A stretch of DNA of 64,000 nt. It comes from Anaerolineales bacterium UBA877. GTDB lineage: Bacteria > Chloroflexota > Anaerolineae > Anaerolineales > Villigracilaceae. The notes under the pieces were generated by a model. That model searched no databases and was not told where the DNA came from. It saw only the letters and a program-made list of their open reading frames with translations. The stretch spans positions 3,203 through 67,202 of the forward strand of contig DBFP01000018.1 in the NCBI GenBank assembly GCA_002294405.1, given 5' to 3'. Made by a program: the position numbers and the translations under genes. Below, piece by piece: positions 17,016-26,394 of the stretch (position 1 is its first letter; every line of letters begins with the position of its first letter).

Positions 17016-19322
17016 TTATCGAATAGTTACCGGGCAAACAAACACCCATTCTTTGACCATGGTCTTCTTCTCCCCAATTACATCAAACTCACCTTCGCAA
17101 CGAATATCCGCTGATGATGAGCCGACCATCACTTTGAACGAGCCACTTTCGACCACGAGATTTAGATCGGCATCGTGGAAAGCCAGCTGGTCAATGGGCA
17201 GGTGAAAGGTGATGGTTTTACTTTCGGCAGGCGCAAGGCCTAGGCGGGCGTAACCTTTCAGTTCTTGCACCGGTCGCGGCAGGCTGGCGAACTCATCTTG
17301 AATATAGAGTTGGGCGACTTCATCCCCGGCGATGCTCCCAGTATTGGTGATTTTTACCGAGATATCGAGTTTTTCCCCGGCGGTAAGTTCTGTTTTGGAG
17401 AGGGCAAAATCGCTATAGGCAAAAGAGGTATAGCTCAGTCCGTGCCCAAATGGATAGAGCGGGCTGGCATCCACGCTGACATAATTGACGTACCAGTTGG
17501 AGCGCCCAGCGCTGGGTTTGTGATTGTAGTAAATGGATGTCTGACCGACATGACGAGGGAAAGTCATTGGAAGCTTGCCGCCGGGATTGTTTTCGCCCAG
17601 CAGGGTTTCCACGATTGCTGCTGCGCCTTCTTCACCGGGGAGCCAGGCTTCGAGGATGGCATCCGCTTTTTCGGCGATGTTGTTGATAGCATAGGGGCGA
17701 CCAGTGACCAGAACAACGATCACAGGTTTTCCAGTAGCGAAAATCACGGATGCCAGTTTTTCCTGAACGCCGGGCAGGATTAGATCGCCGCTGTCACGGG
17801 TCTCGCCGACTGTGCAATTGGGGGTCGAGCCAGCCCGGTCGCCGAGAACGAGAAGCACCGTATCTGCGACTCTTGCAGCCTGGATGGCCTCGCCAAAGCC
17901 AGATTCGTCTTCGACCAGATTGTCGCAGCCTCGAGCGTAGAAAATATCCTTATTGGGCAAAGCGGTTTTCAGGGCGGTCAGCAGGGAGGGTGTTCTAACG
18001 GCGAAACGCTCAACATGTGCCGAATCCTTTTTTTCAAAAGTGGAATCAGCAGGCAGCATCGATCCCATTAGTTCTAGCACAGCCGCATAGCTGTAATCGC
18101 CAAGGAAACTGCGCCCGTCTTCAGCATTGGGACCAATCACAGCGAGAGACTGGAATTGGCTGAGCGGGAGCGCGCCGTTATTCTTAAGCAGTACCATGCT
18201 CTTGAACGCAATTTCGCGAGCCAGGGCACGCTGGGAATCGGTTTCAAAGACTTCAGGGACGCAGCCTTCATCGACAAATGGATTTTCGAAGAGACCAAGT
18301 TCGACTTTTTTCCGCAGGATGCGCCCGACGGCGGTATCCACATATTCAAGGTTGATTTCACCCGATTCGAGCGCGGCGCGGAGCGGCTCATTGTAATAAC
18401 TGCAAGATGGCAGTTCAACATCAATGCCAGCACGTAAGGCAAGAACAGCCGCTTCCTGAGGGTGGGAGGCGGCGCGATGATAGGTGAAAATCATCGGAAT
18501 GGCTTCGTAGTCTGAAACAACCAGACCATCAAAACCTAGCGTGCCACGGAGTAAATCCGTGAGAATTCGGCGGGAGGCAGCCACCACTTCTCCATCGAGT
18601 TCAGGATAGGCATTCATGATGCTGGCAATATTTGCATCACGGATTACGGCCTGGAACGGAACGAGAAACGTATCCCATAGATCGTGGATGCCGATATGCG
18701 AGGGGGCGCAGTTCTGCCCGCCCTGCGAGGCACTGTGCCCGACAAAGTGCTTACCAGTTGCCATGACGCCGTTATTGATATTTTCGCCTTGCAAGCCGTG
18801 CACGTACGCCATGCCAAAATGACTGACGAGGGTTGGATCTTCGCCGAAAGTTTCCTCAACACGGCCCCAACGCGAGTCGCGGGCAACATCAAGCACGGGC
18901 GCCAACCCCTGATGGGCCCCCACGCCTCGCAATTGCCTGCGGATCTCGGTGGTCATTTTTGCGGCCAAATCGGGCTGAAAGGTGGACGAAAGCCCAATCA
19001 TCTGCGGGAACATTGTGCCGCCAAGTCCCATATAGCCAGAACAGCATTCCTCATGAACAATGGCAGGAATGCCAAGGCGAGTCTCATGAACGAGGTAATG
19101 CTGGATGGCATTGTTGAAGCGGGCAACCGCGGCAGGATCCAAGGTGGAGTCTCCGGCAGTGCGGGTGATCTGCCCAATGCCGTTTTGGAGCAGCTTTTTG
19201 GCTCTGGCAGGCGAAAAATCCCTGTCTTCCTGGATTTCGTGCATCCAACAAGAGCCGAGCTGAACAAGTTTTTCGTCCAGGGTCATCCGGGCAAGGAGGG
19301 ATTCTGGGGTAGGAGAGGACAT
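17016..19322 (-). CDS. GH3 beta-glucosidase/beta-xylosidase, cytoplasmic
   Basis: About 768 residues from the ATG at 19322 (AGGGA upstream). The longer in-frame start at 19397 would overlap the xylose isomerase stop and is less likely. The GH3 N-domain holds GKHFVGHS and the nucleophile Asp in GLVVSDYEAI. The C-domain follows with NPGGKLPMTFPRHVGQ, and a fibronectin-III-like tail with LKGYARLGLAPAESKTI ends the protein. There is no signal peptide, so it cleaves imported oligosaccharides. Between xylose isomerase and xylulokinase it is most likely a beta-xylosidase; beta-glucosidase activity cannot be excluded. Confidence 0.9.
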   Translation of the reverse strand: MSSPTPESLLARMTLDEKLVQLGSCWMHEIQEDRDFSPARAKKLLQNGIGQITRTAGDSTLDPAAVARFNNAIQHYLVHETRLGIPAIVHEECCSGYMGLGGTMFPQMIGLSSTFQPDLAAKMTTEIRRQLRGVGAHQGLAPVLDVARDSRWGRVEETFGEDPTLVSHFGMAYVHGLQGENINNGVMATGKHFVGHSASQGGQNCAPSHIGIHDLWDTFLVPFQAVIRDANIASIMNAYPELDGEVVAASRRILTDLLRGTLGFDGLVVSDYEAIPMIFTYHRAASHPQEAAVLALRAGIDVELPSCSYYNEPLRAALESGEINLEYVDTAVGRILRKKVELGLFENPFVDEGCVPEVFETDSQRALAREIAFKSMVLLKNNGALPLSQFQSLAVIGPNAEDGRSFLGDYSYAAVLELMGSMLPADSTFEKKDSAHVERFAVRTPSLLTALKTALPNKDIFYARGCDNLVEDESGFGEAIQAARVADTVLLVLGDRAGSTPNCTVGETRDSGDLILPGVQEKLASVIFATGKPVIVVLVTGRPYAINNIAEKADAILEAWLPGEEGAAAIVETLLGENNPGGKLPMTFPRHVGQTSIYYNHKPSAGRSNWYVNYVSVDASPLYPFGHGLSYTSFAYSDFALSKTELTAGEKLDISVKITNTGSIAGDEVAQLYIQDEFASLPRPVQELKGYARLGLAPAESKTITFHLPIDQLAFHDADLNLVVESGSFKVMVGSSSADIRCEGEFDVIGEKKTMVKEWVFVCPVTIR

Positions 19323-19386
19323 TGTGAATTTCCCTGCTTCAGGGATCAAGTTTTCTCTAAGGCCGGATACCGAAAACTTGATATGT

Positions 19387-20547
19387 TTATCGCACACCCG
19401 TTAGGATATCGATCGTGAGCTGGTCGAGCCGTTCGTATTTCAGCCCACGGCTGGAAACAGAGGCGCGTTCAAATGATTGGGCTTTGAGGGCAGCCGCTTT
19501 TTCAACGGAGTATTTGCCGAAGAAGGGCATCATCGCGGCATCTTCAGCATTGATTTCCGCCAGAATTGCCTGGACTTCCTTATCCGCATTGAAGTGGGCG
19601 GCTTTTTCCTTGAGGATGAGATAGGTGCGCATGCAGCCACATGCAAAATCCTTCACGCCCTCGTAGTCCTCGGTGCGGTAGGCATGGGCGTCGAAGTGGC
19701 GGCTGCCACTGTATCCCACATCCTCGAGAAACTTGACAAGGTAGAAGGCCGCCTTGATATCGCGCGAGCCAAAACGCAGGTCCTGGTCATAACGTCCGGG
19801 GTACTGGTCGTTCAGGTCGATGTGGAACAGTTTCCCCGCCTCCCATGCCTGCGCCACGCCGTGAGTGAAGTTGATCCCTGCCATGTGCTCGTGCGCCACT
19901 TCAGGGTTGACACCGACCATTTCGTGATGGTCGAGGGTCGCGATGAAGGCCAGCATGTGCCCGGTGGTCGGGTTGAAGATGTCGCCGCGCGGCTCGTTGG
20001 GCTTGGCCTCCAGTGCGAATTTCAGATCATACTTCTTATCCCGGACGTATTCGCACAGGAAGTTCATCGCTTCGCGGCTGCGTTTGATGGACTCAATCAC
20101 ACTTTTACTGGAATCCGTTTCCGTGCCCTCGCGCCCGCCCCAGAACACGTACACTTTCGCTCCGAACTCCACACCCAGGTCAATGGCATTCATTGTCTTC
20201 TGAAGCGCATATGCACGCACCCGGGAATCGTTGGATGTAAAAGCCCCGTCCTTGAATACCGGGTCACCAAATAAATTGGTGGTTGCCATTGGAACAACCA
20301 ACCCTGTCTCGGCCAAAGCTTTATGGAAGGATTTCTTTATCCCATCTGCTTCAGACGGGGTAGCATCGATCGGGATCAGATCGTTGTCGTGGAAGTTGAC
20401 ACCGTAGGCGCCGACCTCTGCGAGCAAGTGAACCAACTCGGCTGGTGACTTCGGCTCACGCACCGGGCCTCCAAATGGGTCACGACCTAGGTTGCCAACC
20501 GTCCAAAGGCCAAAAGTAAATTTGTGTTCAGGTTTGGGAGTGTACAT
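19387..20547 (-). CDS. xylA: Xylose isomerase, short class
   Basis: 386 residues, the length of the actinobacterial/Thermus-type class. It converts D-xylose to D-xylulose. The catalytic His is in NFHDNDLIP, metal ligands in [13 protein letters not shown] (Glu, Lys), [14 protein letters not shown] (Glu, His), [16 protein letters not shown] (Asp triad) and HFDAHAYR (Asp). The RBS is AGGAG before the ATG. It is followed at once by GH3, two kinases and an SDR. A 136-base gap separates it from the URO-D gene upstream, so a separate promoter is possible. Confidence 0.96.
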   Translation of the reverse strand: MYTPKPEHKFTFGLWTVGNLGRDPFGGPVREPKSPAELVHLLAEVGAYGVNFHDNDLIPIDATPSEADGIKKSFHKALAETGLVVPMATTNLFGDPVFKDGAFTSNDSRVRAYALQKTMNAIDLGVEFGAKVYVFWGGREGTETDSSKSVIESIKRSREAMNFLCEYVRDKKYDLKFALEAKPNEPRGDIFNPTTGHMLAFIATLDHHEMVGVNPEVAHEHMAGINFTHGVAQAWEAGKLFHIDLNDQYPGRYDQDLRFGSRDIKAAFYLVKFLEDVGYSGSRHFDAHAYRTEDYEGVKDFACGCMRTYLILKEKAAHFNADKEVQAILAEINAEDAAMMPFFGKYSVEKAAALKAQSFERASVSSRGLKYERLDQLTIDILTGVR

Positions 20548-20683
20548 GGGAATCTCCTATGATAGGGCCAGGGTAATTAGTATTTTGACAGGCTGTTTTC
20601 AAGCATTTTCCGATTGATCATTGCTTTTGATACGTTTTAACAATCCATTCAGTATTTCTTCAATATACCAGATGCACCTTGCT

Positions 20684-21928
20684 TCAAGATAACACCAAAT
20701 CCATTGTCTTCCTGGACCATTCCCAAAGTCGTTGAGGTTGATAACGCATCGTGCTGATGTCTTTCATGATCACTTCAACCACACAATCCCTGGTAATCTC
20801 CAGAGTCTCCCGAAGGTTTTTTTGGGATTCGATTGCGTCCCATTGATCACCAGCGAACATTGCGGGGTTAGGTTTGTATGATAAAACATACTTCCCGTTT
20901 GAGTTGTCGACCATCTTCACTACATCAGCCCATGGGCTCATCGAGACCTTGCGCAGGTTGGGTATCGTTTTAAGTATATCCATCTTATTATGCAGTTCAT
21001 CGCAGCAGCCATAATAGATCAAACCAAATTGCTCCATCCATCGTTTCTCGTATTGAAGGGCGAACTCGGCATGCATTTTAGGAGAGACACCTGCAAATAT
21101 TTGAGCGGCACCGCATCCCCATTGGTCGATTGTCCTAGCCTGCCTGGTGTTGAATTCCGGCTTTGGCAGCTCGTTAGTGTATCCAAGACCACCGGACCCC
21201 ACCCGGTAGTTGCCATCTGTTACAGATAAAAGGTTCAAATCCTTCCACTGCTTCAAACGACTCAAATATCCATTGACAAGACGATCCATGGCTTGATGAA
21301 CGAGTTCCGGGCGCAGCATAAGATCCATCATCGCCTTTTGGACACCCCACCATTGGATCAGCTCATCCCATGGGGCAAACCAAGAATGTACAATTCCAAC
21401 TTTCTCAATGGGGAGGATGTCTCCAAAGGCTTCAACGAGAAATTGATAATTTCGCTCACTGGCCTGCTCATCATGAAACACAATTGGAAATTTAATTTTC
21501 TCCAAATCTTTTTCGCTGTCAATTTGAGGATGGAATTCCCTGGACACAATATCGCTTCTCTGGTCTGTGATAACCACATCGCTCAACTCACTAATGCCAA
21601 AGCCTGAATCGTGAATAACAAGAGGCGAGTAGAATTTCGCGTCGACAACCATATCGGCAGGCATGTGGTGCCACTGGTAGAGTGTCTGCCGGAACATATT
21701 CTCAATTTGCCGACAAAAGGGATCGGTTGTTTGCAGTTCCAATTCCCCGTCCACATCCATCTCGTGCCATGGAATTTCGTTGATCCACACGAGCGGTCTA
21801 CCCGGCATATTGCCATTCAACCGTTTCCATTCCAGAATCTTTTCTGCGTGGATCGGTAAGGAGGCAATTGTTGCCTGCTGGTCGGCTAGTCGTCGCAGGA
21901 TTGACCTGTCTTTTTGGCGGATCATCAT
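20684..21928 (-). CDS. URO-D superfamily protein, YGCCD type (a)
   Basis: 414 residues. The C-terminal barrel motifs (YYGCCDELHNKMDIL, NLRKVSMSPWADVVKM) put it in the uroporphyrinogen decarboxylase-like superfamily, which includes methylcobalamin:CoM methyltransferases. It is a close paralogue of the product of 46662-47954, sharing YGCC(D/E), IPNLR(K/R)VS(M/V)SPWADV and E(I/V)IMKD. The usual HxC zinc motif is replaced by YGCC. Its ATG overlaps the stop of the corrinoid protein gene, so the two are translationally coupled and likely act together in methyl transfer. True heme-pathway function is unlikely. Confidence 0.85.
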   Translation of the reverse strand: MMIRQKDRSILRRLADQQATIASLPIHAEKILEWKRLNGNMPGRPLVWINEIPWHEMDVDGELELQTTDPFCRQIENMFRQTLYQWHHMPADMVVDAKFYSPLVIHDSGFGISELSDVVITDQRSDIVSREFHPQIDSEKDLEKIKFPIVFHDEQASERNYQFLVEAFGDILPIEKVGIVHSWFAPWDELIQWWGVQKAMMDLMLRPELVHQAMDRLVNGYLSRLKQWKDLNLLSVTDGNYRVGSGGLGYTNELPKPEFNTRQARTIDQWGCGAAQIFAGVSPKMHAEFALQYEKRWMEQFGLIYYGCCDELHNKMDILKTIPNLRKVSMSPWADVVKMVDNSNGKYVLSYKPNPAMFAGDQWDAIESQKNLRETLEITRDCVVEVIMKDISTMRYQPQRLWEWSRKTMDLVLS

Positions 21929-22566
21929 AAGGCGATAATCAACGACTTCGCAACTGCGACCGCCCGGCTGGCGTCTGAAGCATAACCGTCTGCTCCTATT
22001 TTCCGGGCATAGTCTTCTGTAATAGGTGCTCCGCCCACCATGATCTTAACCTGGTCCCGCAGCCCGGCTTGCTCAATGGCTTTGATGATCCCTCCCATGG
22101 AAATCATCGTGGTGGTGAGCAAAGCTGACAGGCCCACCAGTTTTGCACCATGTTCATGAATGGCCAGGACGAATTTTTCCGGGGTGACATCCGTTCCGAG
22201 GTCGACCACATCGAACCCGGCGCCTGCCAGCATCATTCGGACAAGGTTCTTGCCGATGTCATGCATGTCGCCTTTCACAGTCCCGATCACTACAGTTGCG
22301 AGCGGCCTGGTATCTGCAACCGAGAGCAAAGGTTTAAGGATGGCCATACATGCCTGCATGGCGCGCGCAGCAATAAGCATTTCGGGAATGTAGAAAATCC
22401 CTGCTTCGAATTGTTTTCCCACCTCCGACATCGCTGCAATCAATCCCCCGTTCAGGACCAACTCGAGTGGTACACGTTCTTCCAATGCCTGCCTGGTCAG
22501 ATCCAATGCTCCTGCAGCATTCCCATCGATCACAGATTGCTTTAATTTTTCCAGATCAAAACTCAT
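21925..22566 (-). CDS. Corrinoid (B12-binding) methyltransferase protein
   Basis: 213 residues from the ATG at 22566 (AGGAGATGAGTG upstream). The N-terminal helical bundle (about 1-85) precedes the B12-binding Rossmann domain with GDMHDIGKNLVRMMLAG, where His is the lower cobalt ligand, then VDLGTDVTPEKFV and SALLTTTM, and VGGAPITEDYARKIGADGY. This is the MtaC/MtbC-type methyl carrier. It is the only corrinoid protein in the window and lies between two URO-D-family genes, which are the usual partners that load or unload its methyl group. No reductive-activation ATPase was found nearby. Confidence 0.95.
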   Translation of the reverse strand: MSFDLEKLKQSVIDGNAAGALDLTRQALEERVPLELVLNGGLIAAMSEVGKQFEAGIFYIPEMLIAARAMQACMAILKPLLSVADTRPLATVVIGTVKGDMHDIGKNLVRMMLAGAGFDVVDLGTDVTPEKFVLAIHEHGAKLVGLSALLTTTMISMGGIIKAIEQAGLRDQVKIMVGGAPITEDYARKIGADGYASDASRAVAVAKSLIIAL

Positions 22567-22591
22567 CACTCATCTCCTGAATAGTAAACTT

Positions 22592-23704
22592 CTAAATTTT
22601 CCAAGCATGCGCTTCCTCGAGCAGGATGGCATAATTCTGCAAAGGCACATAATTTGCGATGGTATTGCCAGAGCCGAAGGCGAATCTTCCACCGGGCATG
22701 CAAGTGTCCAGGATGCCGCGCAGGTAGCTACGCAACTCGCTCCCTGGTAGAGTGGCCAACTTGTCCATATCCACCCCACCCATCAGGGCGATGCGATCCC
22801 CAAAGCGGGTCTTGACCTCTCCCACGGGCATAATCACGTCCTGAAAAGAGTGGAACCCGTCAATTTTGACCATATCGATCAGGTCATCCATCACCGAAGG
22901 GGTATTTCGGTACAAGTTACCACAACTATGGATCCAGAACGGCTTGCCGTGCTCATGGGCAAGGGCAGCATACTTGGCCAGCCAGGGGAAAAGCAGCCGC
23001 CGCAGGTCGGCGGGGGAAATCATTGTGCCGGTCTTGAACCCCATATCATCAGCGTGGAAGATGGCACCCACCACATCACACCCCACACAAGCCCGGTAAT
23101 ACTCATAGACGATCTGCCCCCACCGGTTGAAAACGCCTTCCACCAACTTCGGATTATCATGCAATAAGAAAAAGAGCCCCTCATAACCCAGAAAGGATTC
23201 GAAAATGTTTTCAAACAAGTTACCTGAAACAGTGATCTTCATACCTTCCGGTACCAGGTCATCAGCCATGTCGAGCGTTTCAGGGGCAGCACGGATCTGG
23301 TCCCAGGGAAAGCGTTCAAAGTCCTCCTGGGAGCGGATCAGCGCACCGGATTCATCCACCCAATCCCGGAACCCTCGCGAAGCCCCGGCTGTATCGGCAG
23401 CCTGACGGATCCTGCCAGATGGGAGGTTGACCCATAAAGGCCAGAGAGGGACGAAATCGTAACCAAGACGGTAGTACAGGTTGATCAATTGTTGGTAATA
23501 ATGTTTATCTGGAGAGGCTGGTCCACCCACCCCATCGGGAAGTGCCCAAGGTTCATCCAGGTATGATTCCTGGATGGTCTTGAGAATTTCCGAATCTATC
23601 CCAATCTCGACGATCGGGACTCGGCCAGGTTTTTTATCACCCCGCATAACGGATAAAAATTCATCAAAATCCGGTGCAGGATGTTCGAGCAGTAAGCCCG
23701 ACAT
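22592..23704 (-). CDS. URO-D superfamily methyltransferase, HSCG type (a)
   Basis: 370 residues of the uroporphyrinogen decarboxylase-like superfamily. It keeps the HxC zinc-type motif in FWIHSCGNLYRN, as in methylcobalamin:coenzyme M methyltransferases, and FGSGNTIANYVPLQN near the end. It stands directly upstream of the corrinoid protein gene with a 25-base gap, which argues for a methyltransferase working on a cobalt-bound methyl group rather than heme synthesis. The substrate is unknown; the sugar-gene context suggests an O-methylated carbohydrate. Confidence 0.88.
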   Translation of the reverse strand: MSGLLLEHPAPDFDEFLSVMRGDKKPGRVPIVEIGIDSEILKTIQESYLDEPWALPDGVGGPASPDKHYYQQLINLYYRLGYDFVPLWPLWVNLPSGRIRQAADTAGASRGFRDWVDESGALIRSQEDFERFPWDQIRAAPETLDMADDLVPEGMKITVSGNLFENIFESFLGYEGLFFLLHDNPKLVEGVFNRWGQIVYEYYRACVGCDVVGAIFHADDMGFKTGTMISPADLRRLLFPWLAKYAALAHEHGKPFWIHSCGNLYRNTPSVMDDLIDMVKIDGFHSFQDVIMPVGEVKTRFGDRIALMGGVDMDKLATLPGSELRSYLRGILDTCMPGGRFAFGSGNTIANYVPLQNYAILLEEAHAWKI

Positions 23705-23707
23705 GGG

Positions 23708-24808
23708 TTAGATGACCTCCAGGTCGTCCAGCCCTGGCAGCGAGGGAAATGGCGCGTGGGGTTCTGCCTGGTACCAGAATGCGGTGGAGGCGATATCATC
23801 ACGGCGGGCGTAAAAACGCGGTTTACCTCCCAGTGGTGCACGGAAACCCAGGTCTTGAATGGTTACCTTTAAATCCTGTTGGAAGCGGATCGGGTCCATG
23901 ATATGCCAGCGATACAACCCGAAGCGCTGCTGGGATTGATACAAGCCATCCGGCATGATGACCTGCACCAGACCAAGGTAGGGGGTGGAGTAAATTCCAT
24001 ATTGTCCCTTGGGATGTTCGAAATTCCAAGCCCCGCCGAAGTAATCTTCAGTCCCGGTCCCGCAAATGGTCGGAAAGTCAGTATCACCGTCCAGGTAAAA
24101 TTTAATTTCCCCTTCGCCCCACCAGTCATTATTGTGGGTGCCCCACGCCATATAGGTGCCTACGTAATGCCCCTGGCCCCGAACGCCGTCAAGGAGGGTA
24201 TGGACCTCCTTCGATTTCACGGTGTCACTGCGTCTCCATTGAGCATGGAAATAAGCCATATCGATCGGAATCTGGGTGAGGGTGTAGTCAATCTGGTAAA
24301 AGAAATCGAATGCCATGTCTTGGGACAAATTCTCTACTGTGATGTGCGCCCTGTGGCGAAAGGGCATTTCCCAATAGCAATTGAAGCCGCCCGCAGGGTT
24401 AACTGCCACGGGTAGTGAGCCGACGTTGCAACGCTCCCCCCAGCCGTTGCAAAAAAAGTCCCCCACCGGGACTTCCACCGAGGGCACGCCCTCATCATCC
24501 CAATAGAACCTCAGCACCAACCGACGCCATAGAGTGGGAGACATGGTCAGCCAGATATGCTGGATGGCTCCCGACCCCTGGATCTCAGCCAGGGTGACAG
24601 TCTGCAGGGGCGGGATATTGATGCAAGGTGATATTTTCCATCCCTGGCCCAGCTCGCGGGAGTAGCTCTCTTTACTGTCTGGAATTGCCATTCCCCCCCG
24701 GCCTTTTTCACCTTTGGGATTCTCGGCGCTGATCGAGCGTGTAATTGCGTGAGACAGGCGGGAAAGATTTCCCAACCCCATACCGAGTCCATCGAATTGA
24801 ATGTCCAT
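23708..24808 (-). CDS. DUF2961 (GH172-like) protein
   Basis: 366 residues with the DUF2961 pattern: SKESYSRELGQGWKISPCIN, QGSGAIQHIWLTM, PVGDFFCNGWGERC, and FPTICGTGTEDYFGGAWNF near the centre. DUF2961 members include GH172 fructofuranosidases/difructose-anhydride enzymes with a jelly-roll fold. The conserved acidic residue in TGTEDYFG is kept. It starts 4 bases after the aldose-epimerase-like gene with the RBS GAGGAG overlapping that gene's end, and ends 4 bases before the URO-D gene. Cytoplasmic, by lack of a signal. Confidence 0.85.
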   Translation of the reverse strand: MDIQFDGLGMGLGNLSRLSHAITRSISAENPKGEKGRGGMAIPDSKESYSRELGQGWKISPCINIPPLQTVTLAEIQGSGAIQHIWLTMSPTLWRRLVLRFYWDDEGVPSVEVPVGDFFCNGWGERCNVGSLPVAVNPAGGFNCYWEMPFRHRAHITVENLSQDMAFDFFYQIDYTLTQIPIDMAYFHAQWRRSDTVKSKEVHTLLDGVRGQGHYVGTYMAWGTHNNDWWGEGEIKFYLDGDTDFPTICGTGTEDYFGGAWNFEHPKGQYGIYSTPYLGLVQVIMPDGLYQSQQRFGLYRWHIMDPIRFQQDLKVTIQDLGFRAPLGGKPRFYARRDDIASTAFWYQAEPHAPFPSLPGLDDLEVI

Positions 24809-24811
24809 AAT

Positions 24812-25849
24812 TTACTCCTCGCTTAATGAAAGTTCCAAATTGTATTCAATCGTTTGACCCGGAGTCAGCATGACCAAAGTACCGCGTGCGCGTTCGGAAG
24901 CGCGTCCCTCCACGTGGCAATTGGCTGGCTCGATTCCAAGCACATGCGTTCCTTCACCAGGCATTTTCCATTGCACCAAAACTGGCAGGCTGCTCACCTC
25001 CCAAGCTAAACGGACCGTGAGCGGACGGTTTGAAGCTGGAAAATGTGGATTTCTCACGGTAACAGAGACAGTCCCATCCACCTCAGGAGATAGATTCTCA
25101 TGGTAATAGACACGCTCCTTGTAATCCACCTGCGGCAGATGCCAATCCCCCAGGTTTTCGATGGGCGTCCCAGGCTCACGCGGACTCACCGCGGCGGACG
25201 GGAAGCAAACTTGGGTCTGGGCGTCAAGCAAAGGAAAACCAAAATTGAAGTGGTACAGCAGCATGTGAGGAGCTGGATCAAACCCGGCGTTTTCAACAAC
25301 ATCCCGGATTTTGATCTGGTTTTTACCCAAGCGGCTTCTGATTTCACGGGTCAGGCGCATATTCCAGCCGAAAATGGACGTTTCTTCCACTTTGCCCTTT
25401 ACAAACGTGATGTATTCATCCCCTTCCCAAAAACCTTCAGCGCAGACCTGGTTTGCCGGGGTGTGGTGGGCGCGCCCATGCAATCCCAGTTCCTCGCCGT
25501 CATCCGTTCCGGGTGACCCAACTTGGGTGAGCCCACAGGTCATCAACAAACCTCCGGCGGCAGTCCGCAGCCACCCTGAACCATGACCATCGAAAAATGC
25601 CGGATTCGCCTCCCCGTTTGGTGAAATCCAGCTTATCGGCGTTCCCTTGAACTCAGCCAGTCCAATATCCATCCCACGTGAAGGCAGAACACTGTAAGCC
25701 AAACCAGCCCCGGTGCGAACCTGGATCTCTTCGACACCGGACTCCCTCCCTTCGGTCGATTGAACACGATGCAAGCCCCCAATCTGTTCGATGCGACCCA
25801 GGCGGGCTTCCAACTCGCGGCGCGACCATTCTCTTCCATATAAGTTCAT
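24812..25849 (-). CDS. Aldose 1-epimerase-like protein (DUF4432)
   Basis: 345 residues. SVLPSRGMDIGLAEFKGTPI, GLLMTCGLTQVGSPG, ELGLHGRAHHTPA and ILGIEPANCHVEGR match the DUF4432 branch of the galactose mutarotase fold. These proteins are thought to interconvert sugar anomers. The ATG overlaps the TGA of the lyxose isomerase gene (ATGA), so mutarotation and isomerisation of the same sugar are a natural pair. Confidence 0.87.
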   Translation of the reverse strand: MNLYGREWSRRELEARLGRIEQIGGLHRVQSTEGRESGVEEIQVRTGAGLAYSVLPSRGMDIGLAEFKGTPISWISPNGEANPAFFDGHGSGWLRTAAGGLLMTCGLTQVGSPGTDDGEELGLHGRAHHTPANQVCAEGFWEGDEYITFVKGKVEETSIFGWNMRLTREIRSRLGKNQIKIRDVVENAGFDPAPHMLLYHFNFGFPLLDAQTQVCFPSAAVSPREPGTPIENLGDWHLPQVDYKERVYYHENLSPEVDGTVSVTVRNPHFPASNRPLTVRLAWEVSSLPVLVQWKMPGEGTHVLGIEPANCHVEGRASERARGTLVMLTPGQTIEYNLELSLSEE

Positions 25850-26394
25850 GGTTCAACAATCTCCGGGATACGGCGGATACGGGGGTCGGTAAAAACATCG
25901 TTTTCGTCACTGCTGGTGCTGGAAAACTCGGACACGATGGCACCCTGGTCCGAGGCCTGGAACCAATGCAGGGTATCAGGCGGGATGGTGAACTGTTCGC
26001 CTGGGTTGAGCTTGATCTCGTGGAAAACGGTGTAATAGGCCTCACTCCCCACCGGCGGTCTGCCGCCCCGACCCATTGTCGGCTCCCCCTCAACGTACAG
26101 CCAGACACCTCCCCAGCGGCAACGAAAAGTTTCCATTTTCCCGGAGCTGCCTGCCACTTCAGGATGGCGGTGCTCCGGGCATGTCTGGCGCGGGAAGAGG
26201 ACCAATTCCTTGGCGCAGTAGCGGTCATTATTGATATACACCACAAGTTCCAGCCCGGTCTTATCCAGTTCGCCCAGGCCCAGTTCGGCCACTTCGATAT
26301 TCCTGCGCTCTTCAGGTGTGAGGATAATCCCGGCGCGCTCCAACATCTGAGCCGCGCGTTCCTGAGCCAATTGAACTTGAATGCGAGTGATCAT
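25846..26394 (-). CDS. D-lyxose isomerase-like cupin
   Basis: 182 residues of the cupin D-lyxose ketol-isomerase family. Metal ligands are in CPEHRHPEVAGSSGKMETF (two His and a Glu) and DTLHWFQ (third His). Known D-lyxose isomerases convert D-lyxose to D-xylulose and also D-mannose to D-fructose; the mannosidase gene in the same cluster makes mannose a good candidate. Its ATG overlaps the stop of the aldehyde oxidoreductase gene and its stop overlaps the next ATG, placing it inside a tightly coupled set. Confidence 0.88.
   Translation of the reverse strand: MITRIQVQLAQERAAQMLERAGIILTPEERRNIEVAELGLGELDKTGLELVVYINNDRYCAKELVLFPRQTCPEHRHPEVAGSSGKMETFRCRWGGVWLYVEGEPTMGRGGRPPVGSEAYYTVFHEIKLNPGEQFTIPPDTLHWFQASDQGAIVSEFSSTSSDENDVFTDPRIRRIPEIVEP

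Noticed and set aside
20548..24808. Cobalamin riboswitch near the corrinoid genes
   Set aside because: No B12-box-like conserved sequence or suitable leader gap; the genes are packed within an operon.
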